This document shows, one piece after another, positions 1 to 11,300 of a stretch of DNA of 64,000 nucleotides. The notes beneath the pieces are model-generated. The model had not been told where the DNA came from, did not search any database, and worked only from the letters and a program-made list of their open reading frames with translations. The position numbers and the translations under genes are program-made. The number at the start of each line of letters is the position of its first letter. Position 1 is the stretch's first letter. Origin of the DNA: Magicicada septendecula (lineage: Eukaryota > Arthropoda > Insecta > Hemiptera > Cicadidae); NCBI GenBank assembly GCA_034769895.1, contig CM068373.1, positions 20,937,967 to 21,001,966 of the forward strand, given 5' to 3'.

Positions 1-84
1 TCTGTGAATTTCTAAAAAAAAAAAAAATTATTTTGTTTACTTATCCGTGGTTACATAGCATGAAACGATATCAATTGATAATAT

Positions 85-545
85 TTTATTGAAATTTTTA
101 TGTTTTCGGTCGAATAAATATATAAAATCATTACAAAAAATTACCCCCCCCCCATTCAACTACCCATTTAATTTATAGATATTTCATCTACATTTCTACA
201 GTGGATTATTACGACCTTCTTTTCGGAGGGTTTATTTATTGAAATTAAGTACTTTTAGTCTTCTTAAAACGTAAAACGTTGCAGGTAAACTACTCCTTCC
301 CCTTACCCGATCTTCACAAAACTCAATAGGCATTGAGTCCTCTAAAACTCAGGTACATATGCAAAAACATATTTGATTCTGTTTGAATTTACGGCATTTA
401 TCGTTCGCCATAGAAAAAATTCTACACACAGACACTTTTCGGAAAATGACTTTTCTTCATGTCTTGAGGGTAGTACAATAAGAATCAGCCCTTATCTCGA
501 ACACGATTTTTTTCGCGATCACTTACTTCCATGTTCCGTAAGGAA
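85..545. repeat. Interspersed repeat B, copy 1
   Basis: This AT-rich block matches 19730-20226 in the same orientation over most of its length. Shared landmarks are a C-run, TACAGTGGATTATTA, AAACGTAAAACGTTGCAGG, TTGAGTCCTCTA and TATCTCGAACACGATTTTTT. No frame is open. The wording of the right half (a query-like stretch ending in CAGACAC) resembles the 3' tails of some insect LINEs or MITEs, but I cannot name the family. The left edge is blurred by AT-rich sequence. Confidence 0.6.
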
Positions 546-588
546 ATGGTATGTTAATGACCGCAATTGTCGTACGACCGTAAAATCA

Positions 589-589
<1 letters not shown>

Positions 590-660
<71 letters not shown>
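590..660. repeat. (TAC)n microsatellite
   Basis: About 24 uninterrupted TAC/CTA units. Poly-tyrosine or poly-leucine frames across it are artefacts. A similar tract lies at 22078-22170. Confidence 0.95.
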
Positions 661-3600
661 CACAACTTAGTAATTGTTTAGCACTTAGATACATACATTT
701 CAAGAGAAATAATATTATTTTTTTTATATATACATTTATTAAACAAATATTTATTAAATGTAAGTTATTTTAAGTTTAGTATCCTAAAATGAATTATTAT
801 ATAAATAATTTATAGAAAGATATAATTATAAATTTACAAAGAAATAATAATTGATATATATTTTTTAGAATTTAGCGGGCTTAAATTATCTTTAATAATT
901 CGAATTGTGTCAGAAAGGATATAAAAAAATTTGTGGGTGGGTGTACTTATGTACGCGCGTTAGAAGTTATACTTCTTTTTGTATATAATATATAATATAA
1001 TACATATAATATAATGTATATCTTATTGTATGTTTAAGTGGTTCAATAAATGAATAACAACGAATAAACAACGACCACAGTTATAATATATGTGCATAAA
1101 TTAAAATTAATATGACTATTATACACTAAAAGATAAAAATTTAATTGAATTGAATTAATGTAAATTCAATATTATAATATTTTAATAGAGAAAAATTAAT
1201 TTATTATCAAATATCTCAAAATACTTACGAATAGTGTATTACAGCAATGGATTTACTTTTCGATAGACTTCTGAATAATTAAGTGTGATCTATAATTTAA
1301 AATATAGAAATATATATTAGATTATTGGATTAAAGCAAACATAATGATAGAATACTTATTGAAACTTTTATTTATTTAATATAAAAAAGACTTTTGAAAT
1401 TAATACTTACGAAAAATAAATGATTAGTTGGTACTAGAAGAAACCTACGTTTTAACAAAAATTTCCGTAATTAGTGTACAAAAAACGGCTGTACTTTTGA
1501 ACCTGAGACCATGCTGAATCGTGATTCCCTATTACCATTCTCTTCCAGTATAATTCTTATGCAGTTTCCATTATTTTGTAAGAAAGAAAATTGATATGTT
1601 CAATGGCGATTTTCCTGTTCATCTTTTAAAAGCATAATTGTTATTCAGTTTCCTTTCTTGTTCTGAATTTATTGGACCGAAATTATAACCTAGTTCCCAT
1701 TTACAGCACATTATTAGCTTACAAAGACGAATTTAAGTAAATCTAATTTATAACGAAAGAAGTACATTAAAATCCTCACTTCAACCTAATGCAATAAAAA
1801 CCGATGTGCAAGTTTCTATCAATATGCAAATGATTAATTATTAGTAATTGGTTATTGTGGAATTTTATGATGGTCTAAGTTAATGAAAAAAAAAAAATTG
1901 GAAGAACCACTTGAAACCGATATAAAATGACTATCCTATATTGCATTAAAAGATGTCAAAGAGTGTATTTTGCATAAAACTGATTACAGTAAGGACCTTT
2001 GTTTATGAAAAGAAACAAATAAAGACTCCATACTTAGTTTGTACCATTAAAATTCACAAACTGATAGATATTATTTCATAATGTCTATTGTTATTAAAAG
2101 ATTGAAATAACAAATGTATAAACAAAGTTTTGTATATTCTGAATACAAAAATTAAATATTTGACATTTATAGCCTTTTACAAAGTGTATAGAAACTTGTT
2201 CTACATGGTGTACTGATTTGTTTTATATAGCAACTTCTCAGGTTTGAATAAAAATAGACACTCACGACCCTACAGTTCCGTGATTATTTTCACACATCAT
2301 AATAAAAATTAATCTCAAATATTTTTAAACACTTATTAAAATTTGGTTACACAATTTTTGTCACCGAAAAATATTTCACAGCACAATGTATATAAAGTTA
2401 TTTAATTATATATCCATTCACGGTCAGCAGCAGCAGGTCCATCGGGGCCGCGACCGAAATGTTTTGAATTTTTGGCCTCGGGCTCGGGTTGTCCACGGCT
2501 AACTTCATCCTGTTAATCATCCTGTTTCCGTTGCATGGTGCGCGCATTCGTTACATACTAAAATTTCACCCTGAACGCGCCTAAAGAAGTATAACTTTAA
2601 AAATATATTTCTTAAGGTAATGCCTTGTTTTCATAAGGACTTTTCGTCTCGTTGAATCAATTTCGTCTTTTAGCAGCGGTAGTTTATGATGTATTTTTCG
2701 ACAGACATAGAGTATCCCAGCACTGATCGATCCTGCCCTGTCGATACAGACAAAAGAAGTTCATACGTGCGCAATGATTAGGAGAGATGAACGAGGGTTG
2801 GGGGTGACGTCAGCTTTATGTTTATCTTACGTTCACTTCTTTCGTCATCTTACTTTCAGCAATCGCAAATCCTATTAGGACTTCTATTCCGCTTCCTATT
2901 GAGTGGATCTCTCCGTCTTTTGGGTTTTCACGAATCTAGTTAATGTTCTGGGACATATTTTAAGACATATTTACATTGAATAAATAAACACTTGGTTAAG
3001 TTCTAAAGATATATTTATTGGTTCTGACAATTGTTTCACCAGTTACGCCAGCGTCCGAGTTTAGGTTTGAAATGAGAGATGGGGTGTATAGAACAGGGGG
3101 GGGGGTGTAGTTGGTGTACGACAAAGGGAACATTAGAAAATCCCAGGTAAATAATTAGTGAACTGACGTTGACTGTCCTGTTACAGTTTGGAACTGTTTC
3201 TTACAATTTGGAAAAAAGTCAGTCACAACATTAATTCAATCATTAATTAAAATCTATTAACTTATACATAGTTTTATAAATATTTTTATAAAAAATATAG
3301 TTTTATAAAAATATAAATATTTTTCTCCTCTGGAAAATTGTTTGCCCCTCCTGGAAAATATTTGACTTCCCTGATGGCTAGTTATTTACTAGTCTGTGTG
3401 GAATATAGCGTTATGGCATGGATCAGAATGGTGGGTGTTAAACAGAAGACACAAACGTATTAAGGAAGGAATGTTTTGCTGAGAAATTTATAATTATAAG
3501 AATCGTCGTTCAAGAAATCAGAAGACGAATGGAAAGAAAGAAAGACTCGAAATTTTTTTTTGAATTATCGAACCGAATTCAAGTAAATTATTTTAAATAC

Positions 3601-3748
3601 AAGTCTTAGAACATGGAAGTCATGTATGGATACCGATTTTTTGTGTGTGAATTCGTTCATTCGTGTATCTGACCTGATTTCCGCACTCTGAATTGTCCAC
3701 TGTTCGGTAAAAATGCTGACGAGAGGTTTTAAATAAATTGTTGGTCTG
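661..3748. other. AT-rich DNA with no recognised gene
   Basis: No open frame with recognisable protein similarity is seen. Short homopolymer runs occur, including a G-run near 3100. A module at about 2735-2785 (CCTGTCGATAC, then TTCATAC and TGCGC) is echoed at about 17607-17655, which hints at an old shared repeat, but the match is only some 40 bases long. Confidence 0.5.
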
Positions 3749-3979
3749 TTAAAATTCGTTCCTGGGCTGTTTGTCGTAGTCCATTGTTTGCTACAAAAAC
3801 AGACGTTTCGGCAGTGTCATCAATTGCCATAATCAGTGTAAAATCGAGTTTCTCTAACGTAAGGGGGTAGACTGATTTGTTGATTTTACACTGATGATGG
3901 CAGTCGATGGCACTGCCGAAACGTCTGTTTTTGTTGAAAACAATGGACCACGGCCAAACAGCCCGGGAAGGAATTTTAA
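3749..3979. mobile_element. Penelope-type terminal repeat, foldback of two inverted arms
   Basis: Two arms of about 97 bases, 3749-3845 and 3882-3979, are inverted copies of each other at roughly 85-90 percent identity with only about 36 bases between them. Each arm contains the core CTGATGA (or CTGATTA), a GGCAGT/ACTGCC stem and GAAACGTC. This is the arrangement of hammerhead-like motifs known in the terminal repeats of Penelope-like elements. Related sequence occurs at 33060-33284 and 47165-47470. No coding segment remains, so this is a terminal-repeat remnant or a minimal foldback derivative. The class assignment rests on the motif and on window-internal comparison. Confidence 0.6.
3891..3925 (+). 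ncRNA. Hammerhead-ribozyme-like motif (Penelope family 1)
   Basis: CTGATGA is followed by one extra T, then a 6-bp stem GGCAGT/ACTGCC closed by a 7-base loop, then GAAACGTC. Flanking ACA and TGT can pair as a short stem I. The extra base after the CTGATGA box departs from the canonical core. GAAACGTC leaves no loop for stem III within one molecule, so any activity would probably need a dimer. Self-cleavage is unproven. Confidence 0.45.
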
Positions 3980-4120
3980 CAACATTGACTGCGGCCGTGT
4001 AAGCCTACGAAGTATATATTGTTGGTCTCTTATACTTAATTTTCTAAATCCCCTACTAAGTGGAGCCCGGGGCGGCCCCCCCCCTTTAGTTCACTACTGC
4101 TGGTAGTTGGTGAAGCTCTG

Positions 4121-4387
4121 TTAGATAACAACAGAATCACCAGTAACTAGCGAATTGAAAACGTGGATGTTGTGGATAGTGAAAGTTGGGTTAAATTCGA
4201 CACATTTGGTTCCGGCCGTTAATGTGATCGACACTAAATTTGTTGACGTTTTCACGCTCTCAGGAGCTATAACGACACAACTACATGCAGCGTTAATGAG
4301 AGCAGCTTGTGACGCTGCCGGAGGGTACTGAGTAACCGCAGGCGTCCAATTAGTGGGGTGATTAAAATTATTAAACTCAGGGCGCAA
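4121..4387 (-). CDS. Unassigned 88-residue open frame
   Basis: The frame encodes a soluble-looking, Thr/Val/Asn-rich protein with no membrane segment. It starts MRPEFNNFNH, and its mid-part (SCVVIAPESV, LVSITLTAGTKC) reads like beta-strand-rich sequence. Composition is more balanced than the AT-rich surroundings, which argues against a chance frame. I do not recognise a family. It may be a scrap of a mobile element or an old integrated viral gene, but nothing seen here proves either. It lies just beyond a Penelope terminal repeat. Confidence 0.25.
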   Translation of the reverse strand: MRPEFNNFNHPTNWTPAVTQYPPAASQAALINAACSCVVIAPESVKTSTNLVSITLTAGTKCVEFNPTFTIHNIHVFNSLVTGDSVVI

Positions 4388-4961
4388 TTTTCATGCACTG
4401 TAAACTTTTACCCGGTAAACGGCACCGAATAAATCAGTCGGTAACGTGTGATTCAAAAGTTAGGAATTACAGATTTCAGTTGCCTTTTAAACGCTAGAGA
4501 CTACAGCTTCTTGAACCGTACTTACCTATGTGTATATCGTGCGTGCCTCTCTGTGTGTTAGGGGGGGGGGGGGCTCATGTCAAAAACTTTGCTGCTGCTT
4601 AGAAAATATCGAAGAGTTTTCATATCGCTTCACTATCAACAGTATCTTCAACCAATCTGTAAGAAATGCAGATTTATGGGAAAAGATTCAATAACTTTTG
4701 TTGTTTTTTCTTAGATTAAGTTAGGCCACACTCATTCTCGGCAATTTACTCGTTCAGATCTCCGTGAGCGATAGTAAAATTTTAATGTAGAAAAATTATA
4801 GTAAAATTATTTAAAACTTATTTATAGTAAAATTATAGTAAAAATTTTAATGTAGATGGGCACACACACGTACACTAAAACATAGACAGACAGTCAGACA
4901 CGCGCGCCCGCGCGCGCACGCACACACACACACACACAGAGTTACATGTAATTTTCGCTTT
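4388..4961. other. Non-coding stretch with G-run and CA/CG tract
   Basis: It contains a 12-base G-run near 4561 and a mixed (CA)n/(CG)n low-complexity tract at about 4859-4938. Nothing else is recognised. Confidence 0.6.
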
Positions 4962-5228
4962 TGTACCTGTACCAGCTTGATGGTCCTGGCAATTGTTCTG
5001 CTCTGGAACAGAGGTCTGAGACCAAAGAAGCACCTGTTAGCAGAGGTTATTCTTCGCTTTATTTCTTCTGTCGTTTCCCCATCTAAGTTAACTTGGCATT
5101 CCAAATAAACAGAGTTGTTGACTTTTTCGAAGGAATCGATGCCAATTTGGACGTGCTCTCCTTCTCTAGCTACCTGTCCTGTAACCGTGTATTTTGTCTT
5201 GCTTTCGTTAATTATGCCTCTATTATTA
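4962..5228 (-). mobile_element. LINE fragment, C-terminal part of reverse transcriptase
   Basis: The minus strand reads in one frame through NESKTKYTVTG, FEKVNN, GETTEEIKRRITSANRCFFG and PLFQSRTIAR. This is the stretch just after the RT palm in the endonuclease-RT LINEs common in insects. The same protein occurs at 9777-10303, so both belong to one LINE family. The piece is truncated on both sides. The reverse transcriptase would copy LINE RNA into genomic DNA at a nick, but this fragment is inactive. The clade (RTE-like or other) is not assigned. Confidence 0.8.
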
Positions 5229-5714
5229 TTATCAGCGGTACATTTACCACTGAAGATACCACATCACCGATTGGGCGAACCGTTTATTGTTATTATTAAA
5301 GATTTCGAGCACAAGAGAAAACGTTAAGAACAAGGTATTCATTATTAAAACGCTCGACGTAAACGTTAATTAACTTCTGACGTATCCCAGTGTTTATGAT
5401 AAAGGTTTGGGAAGCCGAAATATTTCTTACCTCAGAAGGCAGGTCTACGGTTAAAATCTACAAAGCGATGTAACTGCAGACAATTCAGTATCCCGTAGTG
5501 AACAACAATTTGATGCAGGAAACGAGTAGTTAGTTGACTGTCAGATGCGTGCGCTACGAGACCATTGCAGTCAAAGTTTGTTCAGAAATTAAACAGGATC
5601 CCTGTGGAGTCCTGCTGTGTTTGTTAGACGAGTCCACAGTATACTCAGTAACCGTAGTGGCAGCTGCTAACAGTATGTCGCCATTATCGTCTGTAACTGT
5701 GAATATAAATTGAT
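5229..5714. other. No feature recognised
   Basis: Unique-looking non-coding sequence up to the target duplication of the next element. Confidence 0.5.
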
Positions 5715-5722
5715 ACCTGTTA

Positions 5723-5777
5723 CAGTGAGGTATCTAGGATTTGGCGGGGGGGGGGAGGTCCGGGTCGGGTCTGGTTC

Positions 5778-5838
<61 letters not shown>

Positions 5839-6170
5839 AAAGTTGCTGAAAAACGCGTGAAATTGATTCTGAAATCAATCCAATTAAAGTAAAAAGTAAT
5901 AGGACAGTAAAAATACGCGTTATTGAAACATTGTTAAAAGATACGTGTTGACTGAATTGATTTTCCTATATTTCAAACGTAGACGCTAGTGCTGTGTAAT
6001 AAACCTGTTTGTATATTTAAAAAAGATCTATTACTATATTAACCTGCACATCTGAAAAAAAATAAAACAGCCTAAAAATTAAGAGATTAACAAATTTTGT
6101 CAACTTTTTCGACCCTCTGGGGGGGGGGGAAGTCCGGTCCTGTTCGTCCCCCGCCGTAAATATGCCCCTG
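5723..6170. mobile_element. Non-autonomous hAT-type MITE with poly-A core
   Basis: The ends are imperfect inverted repeats. The left begins CAGTGAGGTATCTAGG and the right, reversed, CAGGGGCATATTTACGG; both continue into a G-run and GGTCC-like sequence. The 8 bases just outside match 7 of 8 (ACCTGTTA at 5715-5722, ACCTGTAA at 6171-6178), the target duplication size of hAT elements. The inside has a 56-base A-tract and no open frame. Movement would need a transposase supplied by a related element. Confidence 0.75.
5780..5835. repeat. (A)56 homopolymer inside the MITE
   Basis: An uninterrupted run of 56 A inside the hAT-type element. Since the element has DNA-transposon ends, this is an internal expansion and not a retroposition tail. 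Confidence 0.9.
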
Positions 6171-6178
6171 ACCTGTAA

Positions 6179-6643
6179 AGCATTTGTAGGACAATTACAA
6201 TTAGTAAAAGGAACAATTTATAAAAAATCAATTCCGACTTCCTGGCCGACTGTGATCTGCGGAATTTCATTATATACTACTGACATTAATTGCACGCAAG
6301 TTGTCTATTCCGTAGAATCGTGTGGGTAGACACAAGTGGGGCTGTGCGGGCCGTCGCCCGCTCGTGTGCTGCGTCCCGAGCTTCAAATAGAGCTCCTGCC
6401 GCAGGGACCACACATGTACTGGATGTGGCCTGCTACCGGCCGTGAAGGGTAGACGTAAGGAAAATAGGTGTTTCATTCAATTCAATATAGAATTAACAAT
6501 TAAAATCAGTAAACGATTGTAATTTTAGTTCAATGTGAGACTGAGTTACATTGTTGTTGATGGGATTGACTAAATTTGTGAACGCTTTTCCCGCTGTAAG
6601 TGAAAATTTGGTGATTTTCGCGCTGTGTCATTAACAATAAAAC
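6179..6643. other. No gene recognised; GC-richer patch
   Basis: About 6340-6440 is GC-richer than its surroundings, but no conserved protein is read in any frame. Confidence 0.4.
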
Positions 6644-7123
6644 CAGGGCTTGATTTCAGGAGGAATGCGCCGGAACGGCTTTCCGGAACCTCTTGGATCC
6701 GAATATAAATTACCGAAAAAATAATGAAAAGAATAACCTAATTATTACAAACATTTACTACTATTTTAAATTGTCCCCCTCATCAGCCCTACTACAAAAC
6801 TAAACATTTGTCAAAATCAAACACCATCACTATTCTTTATGTTAACTACTATCGTTCAAAAAATGTCCCAATAACCAATGGAGAAAATGAAATTAAAAAC
6901 AAATTGCTTCAAAACTAAACTACGTGAAAGGCAACTGATTCGGAGCTTCCGAGAATATTTGGATTTCGTAATTTTTCCGCAGAGTCTTTCTACCTTGAAA
7001 TAGCAATACCTTGCTATTGACTCAATAGGAATATCTTCTAGTGAATGTGAGAGGGCTGATTCCTGGCCATCATACGGCACTGGACACAAAGGTCAAGAAA
7101 CAAACAATTTGACGACACAATGA
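6644..7123 (+). pseudogene. hAT element relic with transposase C-terminal fragment
   Basis: The left end CAGGGCTTGATTTC at 6644 is a typical hAT terminus. From about 6914 the plus strand reads KLRERQLIRSFREYL and, after one in-frame stop, IGISSSECERA. The latter matches the conserved dimerisation segment of hAT transposases (consensus near ISSAECERxFS). The right terminus was not found, the N-terminal zinc finger and catalytic aspartates are absent, and the frame ends in TGA at 7121. It is a dead, internally deleted copy. Confidence 0.6.
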
Positions 7124-7378
7124 TGAAACTATGGAAACTTTTTTAAAAAATCCAAACCATCACTTAGAGTTTGATTGAGGCTCCGGGATGACGCCACCAT
7201 GAGTGACATGTTTTTGATTGTCGTGCGGCTAACATGATGGTGAAGCTCTTTAGAAATATCAGTAAACTTTATTACCTTTTTAAATACAAGTTTATACGTG
7301 TGTTACATATTTTATAAGGCTTTAAAAATGTCGACCTCCTTTGTAATAATCTGATGTAAACTTATACGCAAATATATT

Positions 7379-7738
7379 GTTACGACATCACAGAACAATC
7401 TACGTGTTTGTCGAATGTGCCAGAAGAATCTCGCTCTAATGTGTGCGGCATACGTGACTCTAGACGCATTCGCGAGACTTTTCTCGAAGCCGCGAGCCGC
7501 GCGGACTGTGTCAAGGCCGCAATTAATTACGTAGTTCACACTGGCGCTAAGACGTAGTTTGGAACGTTCTGGTCTGTGAGCGGAGGTAAAATACATGGCG
7601 GCAGCGGCCTTAGTTTTCAGTATTAGTCGCGATATATTTACAGTGCGGTCCGAGTTTATTGTCGGGCGATATTACTGTGTGCGTTCAAGTGGTTATTAGT
7701 TAAGTGTTGTGTATTACAATATACCGTCCAATTATAAC
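7379..7738. mobile_element. Possible solo LTR fossil
   Basis: A GC-richer 360-base block starts TGTTACGAC and ends AATTATAACA, giving the TG...CA form with 5-base inverted ends, and has no open frame of note. A target duplication could not be shown. The call is tentative, and a host promoter or CpG-rich region is an alternative. Confidence 0.3.
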
Positions 7739-8179
7739 AGTAATATATAATTTAAGTATGTTTGTCTGTTCAACTTTTCAACTGCTGCTTTCTGGGACCT
7801 ACAATTTTAGAAATCAACCACTGAATAAAACAACATAATTACAACAATGAAGCCTGTGTTGGTTTGGGAATTTTGTAATCATAAATATACATTTAAACTG
7901 ATTACTTTTAAACTGATTACTACGCGTACTCCGGATTAAACTGATCAAACTCCGGACGCGATAATACGAATTGAAAACTTTTCAGAGAACCGGATCAGTC
8001 AATCGATAGTATGTGACTGGGGTGTGTGGATTGGCCTATTTTGTTGTTTGTTGGAGTATTAAGGATAAGGATTTTTTGAAACTAAAACACGTTGAAACAC
8101 ACAGTCTCACAGAAATTTATTTAAACACACACACCCACACTCGCACTATACACATTACGGAATGGGCGTATATAATATG
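7739..8179. other. No gene recognised
   Basis: Contains a short duplication of TTTAAACTGATTACT near 7893-7922 and a small interrupted CA tract near 8125. No coding evidence. Confidence 0.5.
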
Positions 8180-8278
8180 CGAAATGGGCGTCACTGTCAC
8201 TTTTTCTTTTTACTTTATAAATAGGCGATGTTCCTATTTATAAAATAAAAAGAAAAGGCGATATTGCCGCCCATTTCG
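8180..8278. repeat. Long hairpin, arms of about 46 bases
   Basis: Arms 8180-8225 and 8233-8278 are inverted copies around a 7-base loop. The inner 23 bases pair almost perfectly (TTTATAAATAGG with CCTATTTATAAA) and the outer ends pair as CGAAATGGG/CCCATTTCG. The size suits a miniature foldback transposon; a miRNA-like precursor is another reading. No target duplication is obvious. Confidence 0.6.
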
Positions 8279-8533
8279 TACTCCAAAATTGATCAGACTC
8301 ACATTAGGGATTGTATTCATTCAGTCTTCCTGTCTCAATTAAGGTTTCGTTTTCCACATATAAAGACTTTGTCCCGACTAATAATGTGTTGCGCGATCTT
8401 TGTCATTATTGCCTGCAGGTCGCCCTTATTCACTCTATCAAATTAACGCTTTTCCAAAGTCTACGAAAGGTATGTATGGAAGCGATTCATATTCTCTGTC
8501 CTTTTCAATTACCTGGGCTAGGTGAAGATGCGA

Positions 8534-8791
8534 TCAAAAGGTGAAACCGTGCTGCGCCTTATTCGCCGTTATTGCCTTTAATCGTTTTGCTACGATGGAT
8601 GCATACAATCTGTAAGACGTATTAGGCAACCTGACCCCTCTAAAGTTATCACAATTATTACGACCTCCTTTCTCAATATGGTGGTGACTACATTTGCGAT
8701 CCTTCAGTCTTCGGGAATCTGACCAGTCATCAAGCATAGTTTGACCAGTCCTACAGCAAGGCTGGCATATATTTTTAAGCTCTAAATTCAC
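8534..8791 (-). mobile_element. LINE fragment, N-terminal reverse transcriptase
   Basis: The minus strand encodes DDWSDSRRLKDRK, then NNCDNFRGVRLPNTSYRLYA and IVAKRLKAI. This corresponds to the RT segment whose consensus is KGDxxxCxNYRGIxLLxxxYKxxAxIxxxRL. It is cut at both ends, before the catalytic motifs. It cannot be the missing part of the neighbouring LINE at 9300-11300, because the order on the minus strand is wrong, so it is a separate insertion. Confidence 0.75.
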
Positions 8792-8827
8792 CCCATCAGT
8801 GCTCGATGATTTTCAATTCTTACAAGA

Positions 8828-9056
<229 letters not shown>

Positions 9057-9299
9057 GCAGTAATTTCGAAGCTATTGACATTAAGTTACGGCCTATGTGA
9101 CGCTTGCCATAAGTTAATACTGCCTCGGCCAAAACGATGACAATCGGAAGCCTTTGATGTAATATGTTCTTATTTGCCTGTCATTTCCCGACACTGCCTG
9201 GATGCACCAATAGTAAGGTGAGATTACCGTTTTCAGTCTACGATGCCGCTGTGCTGACGCAATTAGTATGCATCAAAGTCGTGCCTCGTCGTCATTTTG

Positions 9300-11300
9300 C
9301 TGTCGGTATAGCTGCTGTTTAATCTTCTTTTTTCTTCAGCGGCGCGACAACCCATTACTGAGTCAAGGCCTCCTTTAGCAGCCTCCGCCAGTTGTCCTGG
9401 TCAAGTGCAGCTGCTCTCCAGTTCTGGGTCCCAAGGATATGACACAAATCATAGCTCACCGTCTTCCCAACGTAGTTTGGGTCTACCTACTCTCCTGGTG
9501 CCACAGATCTGTTCTGTGAGCGCCTTTCAGTGTATTTTAGTCTCCTCTATTCTGATCACATGCCCGGCCCAACTGAGTCTACCAAGTTTTATAACTTTCA
9601 CAATATCTGGTTCGTTCAGAAGAGTGTTCAGTTCTTGGTTGGCCCTTTTCCTCCATTCACTTCCAACACATACTGGACGAAAAAAAAACTGAGGAGGATT
9701 TTGCATTCATGAACCAGCAGGCTTGACTCAGTCTTTCTAGAAATGGACCAGGTCTCAGAACTGGGCGGATCAGTGTTTAATACAGAAGCAGCTTGATGTT
9801 CCTGGCAATTGTTCTGCTCTGGAACAGGGGTCTGAGACCAAAGAAGCACCTATTAGCTGAGGTGATTCTTCGCTTTATTTCTTCTGTTGTTTCCCCATCT
9901 GAGTTAACTTGGCATCCTAAATAAACGAAGTTGTTGACTTTTTCGAAGGAATGGATGGCAATTTGGACGCGCTCTCCTTCTCTAGCTTCCTGTTCTGTGA
10001 CCATGTGTATTTTGTCTTGCTTTCGCTTATCATGAGACCCAGCCTCCTTGTGGGACCTTTAAGAGCAAGAAAGACTTCAGTGACTGCTCGAAGGGACCTC
10101 CCGGTTATATCTAGGTCATCGGCGTATCCTAAGACCTGCACCAACCTGTTGAATACAGTCCCGGAGGAATCTATTCCAGCATCTCTCATAGCTTTTCCTA
10201 AGGTAAGAATGAAGAGGAGGCCAGGAAGATCATCGCCTTGGAGGACGCCCTTTCCATAGTGGGCCACGTTACACTGCTGAGCCCCCAAAAACGCAACACA
10301 CAAAATACACCAGAAATAATCTAAATACTTACTACTACTTATGTTGCTTTACGCATTATAAGATACCTCTAAAATAGTCTTAAAATCTAACAAAATTCCC
10401 AAAAGGGGGGGTGTATGTAAAAAAAATTCAGTACAACCAGTTAGTGAGCAGAGTCGACTTCGACCCGTTTATTTTAGAATAAAATAAGCCTCAAAATTGT
10501 ATGTAATCGTAAGTCAGTCAGCAATAGTCAATTACTGAGTTAATTTAACGCAGAATAAACTAAATATAGAAAAGATTAAATACTGAATAAATGGGTTGCT
10601 AAAATTCAATAATTCCATAAATTACATACTGAATAAACTGATCAATCAACATTGAACAATTGTATAAATCAATACTAGTTTACAGTTAATAGTGTATAGC
10701 ATACAAGCTATGATCTGTTCATGAACATTTTAACACTGTTCTGCATCACGAGATACTTGTAAAAAAAATTTTAGTTCATGTCACATAAGGTGAGGAATCT
10801 GGTTTAAACGCTACACCGGGTCCATATTCTTACTCCTGTTCGTTGAACCAAGCTTTGAACTTGGTAATCGAGGCGTCCAATTTAATGTGCTGAACGGACG
10901 GCTCTGCTCACAGGCCGGTCTGGTGTTCGACTGACATGATCTAACCGAGCCAACGGCTCCGTTAGTAAAGGAAATGGGGCGTGACGTCAGGGAAACTTTG
11001 ACCAATCAACGGATAATTTTCAGTTGCGCGCCTATTGAAAAATTTACCCTATTTAAATCGGTATAAACGGTTGTTGCATTCGGCCAGAGTGCCGAATAAC
11101 TGCAACAATAGTCAAGCTCTCTGATAAGTCATTCTGGATCCTCACCATGCCCTTCACTGTCAGTATTGTCAACCTACACAATCTTATTAATATCTTTGGT
11201 ATGCCTTAGTTCTTCAAGAGCTGTGTAAAGTTCTTGGCTATCAATGTTATCGCATGCATTTCTGAAATCTATGAAGAGGTGATGGGTCTGTAGCTTATAT
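9300..11300 (-). mobile_element. LINE copy split by repeat A
   Basis: Read on the minus strand: at about 11290-11113 comes RT motif A sequence (THHLFIDFRNACDNID), followed by VRIQNDLSES. Repeat A then interrupts at about 10284-11112. The frame resumes at 10303 with GKGVLQGDDLPGLLF and the catalytic YADD (LGYADDLDITGRS), then the post-palm segment SEEIKRR-type seen also at 4962-5228. The 3' part from 9780 to 9300 contains LINE 3' sequence ending in a pyrimidine-rich tail on the plus strand (CTTCTTTTTTCTTC), the equivalent of a GAA-rich 3' tail. The endonuclease region is missing. Stops and frame changes show it is dead. Confidence 0.75.
10284..11112. mobile_element. Repeat family A, copy 1 (LTR-like)
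   Basis: About 830 bases interrupt the LINE reverse transcriptase exactly between two conserved RT segments. The same sequence recurs at 35755-36803 and 61860-63035. It starts near GCTGAGCCCCCAAAAACG and ends near GCCGAATAACTGCAACAATA. Near the right end lie TGACGTCA (10982), CCAAT (11002) and an AT-rich TATA-like block, as in an LTR promoter, and the ends approximate TGTT...AACA. No protein is encoded. A solo LTR is the likeliest reading; a non-autonomous DNA element is the alternative. Confidence 0.6.

Noticed and set aside
6270-6476. GC-rich minus frame as a host exon
   Set aside because: No recognisable protein and no splice or conservation evidence.
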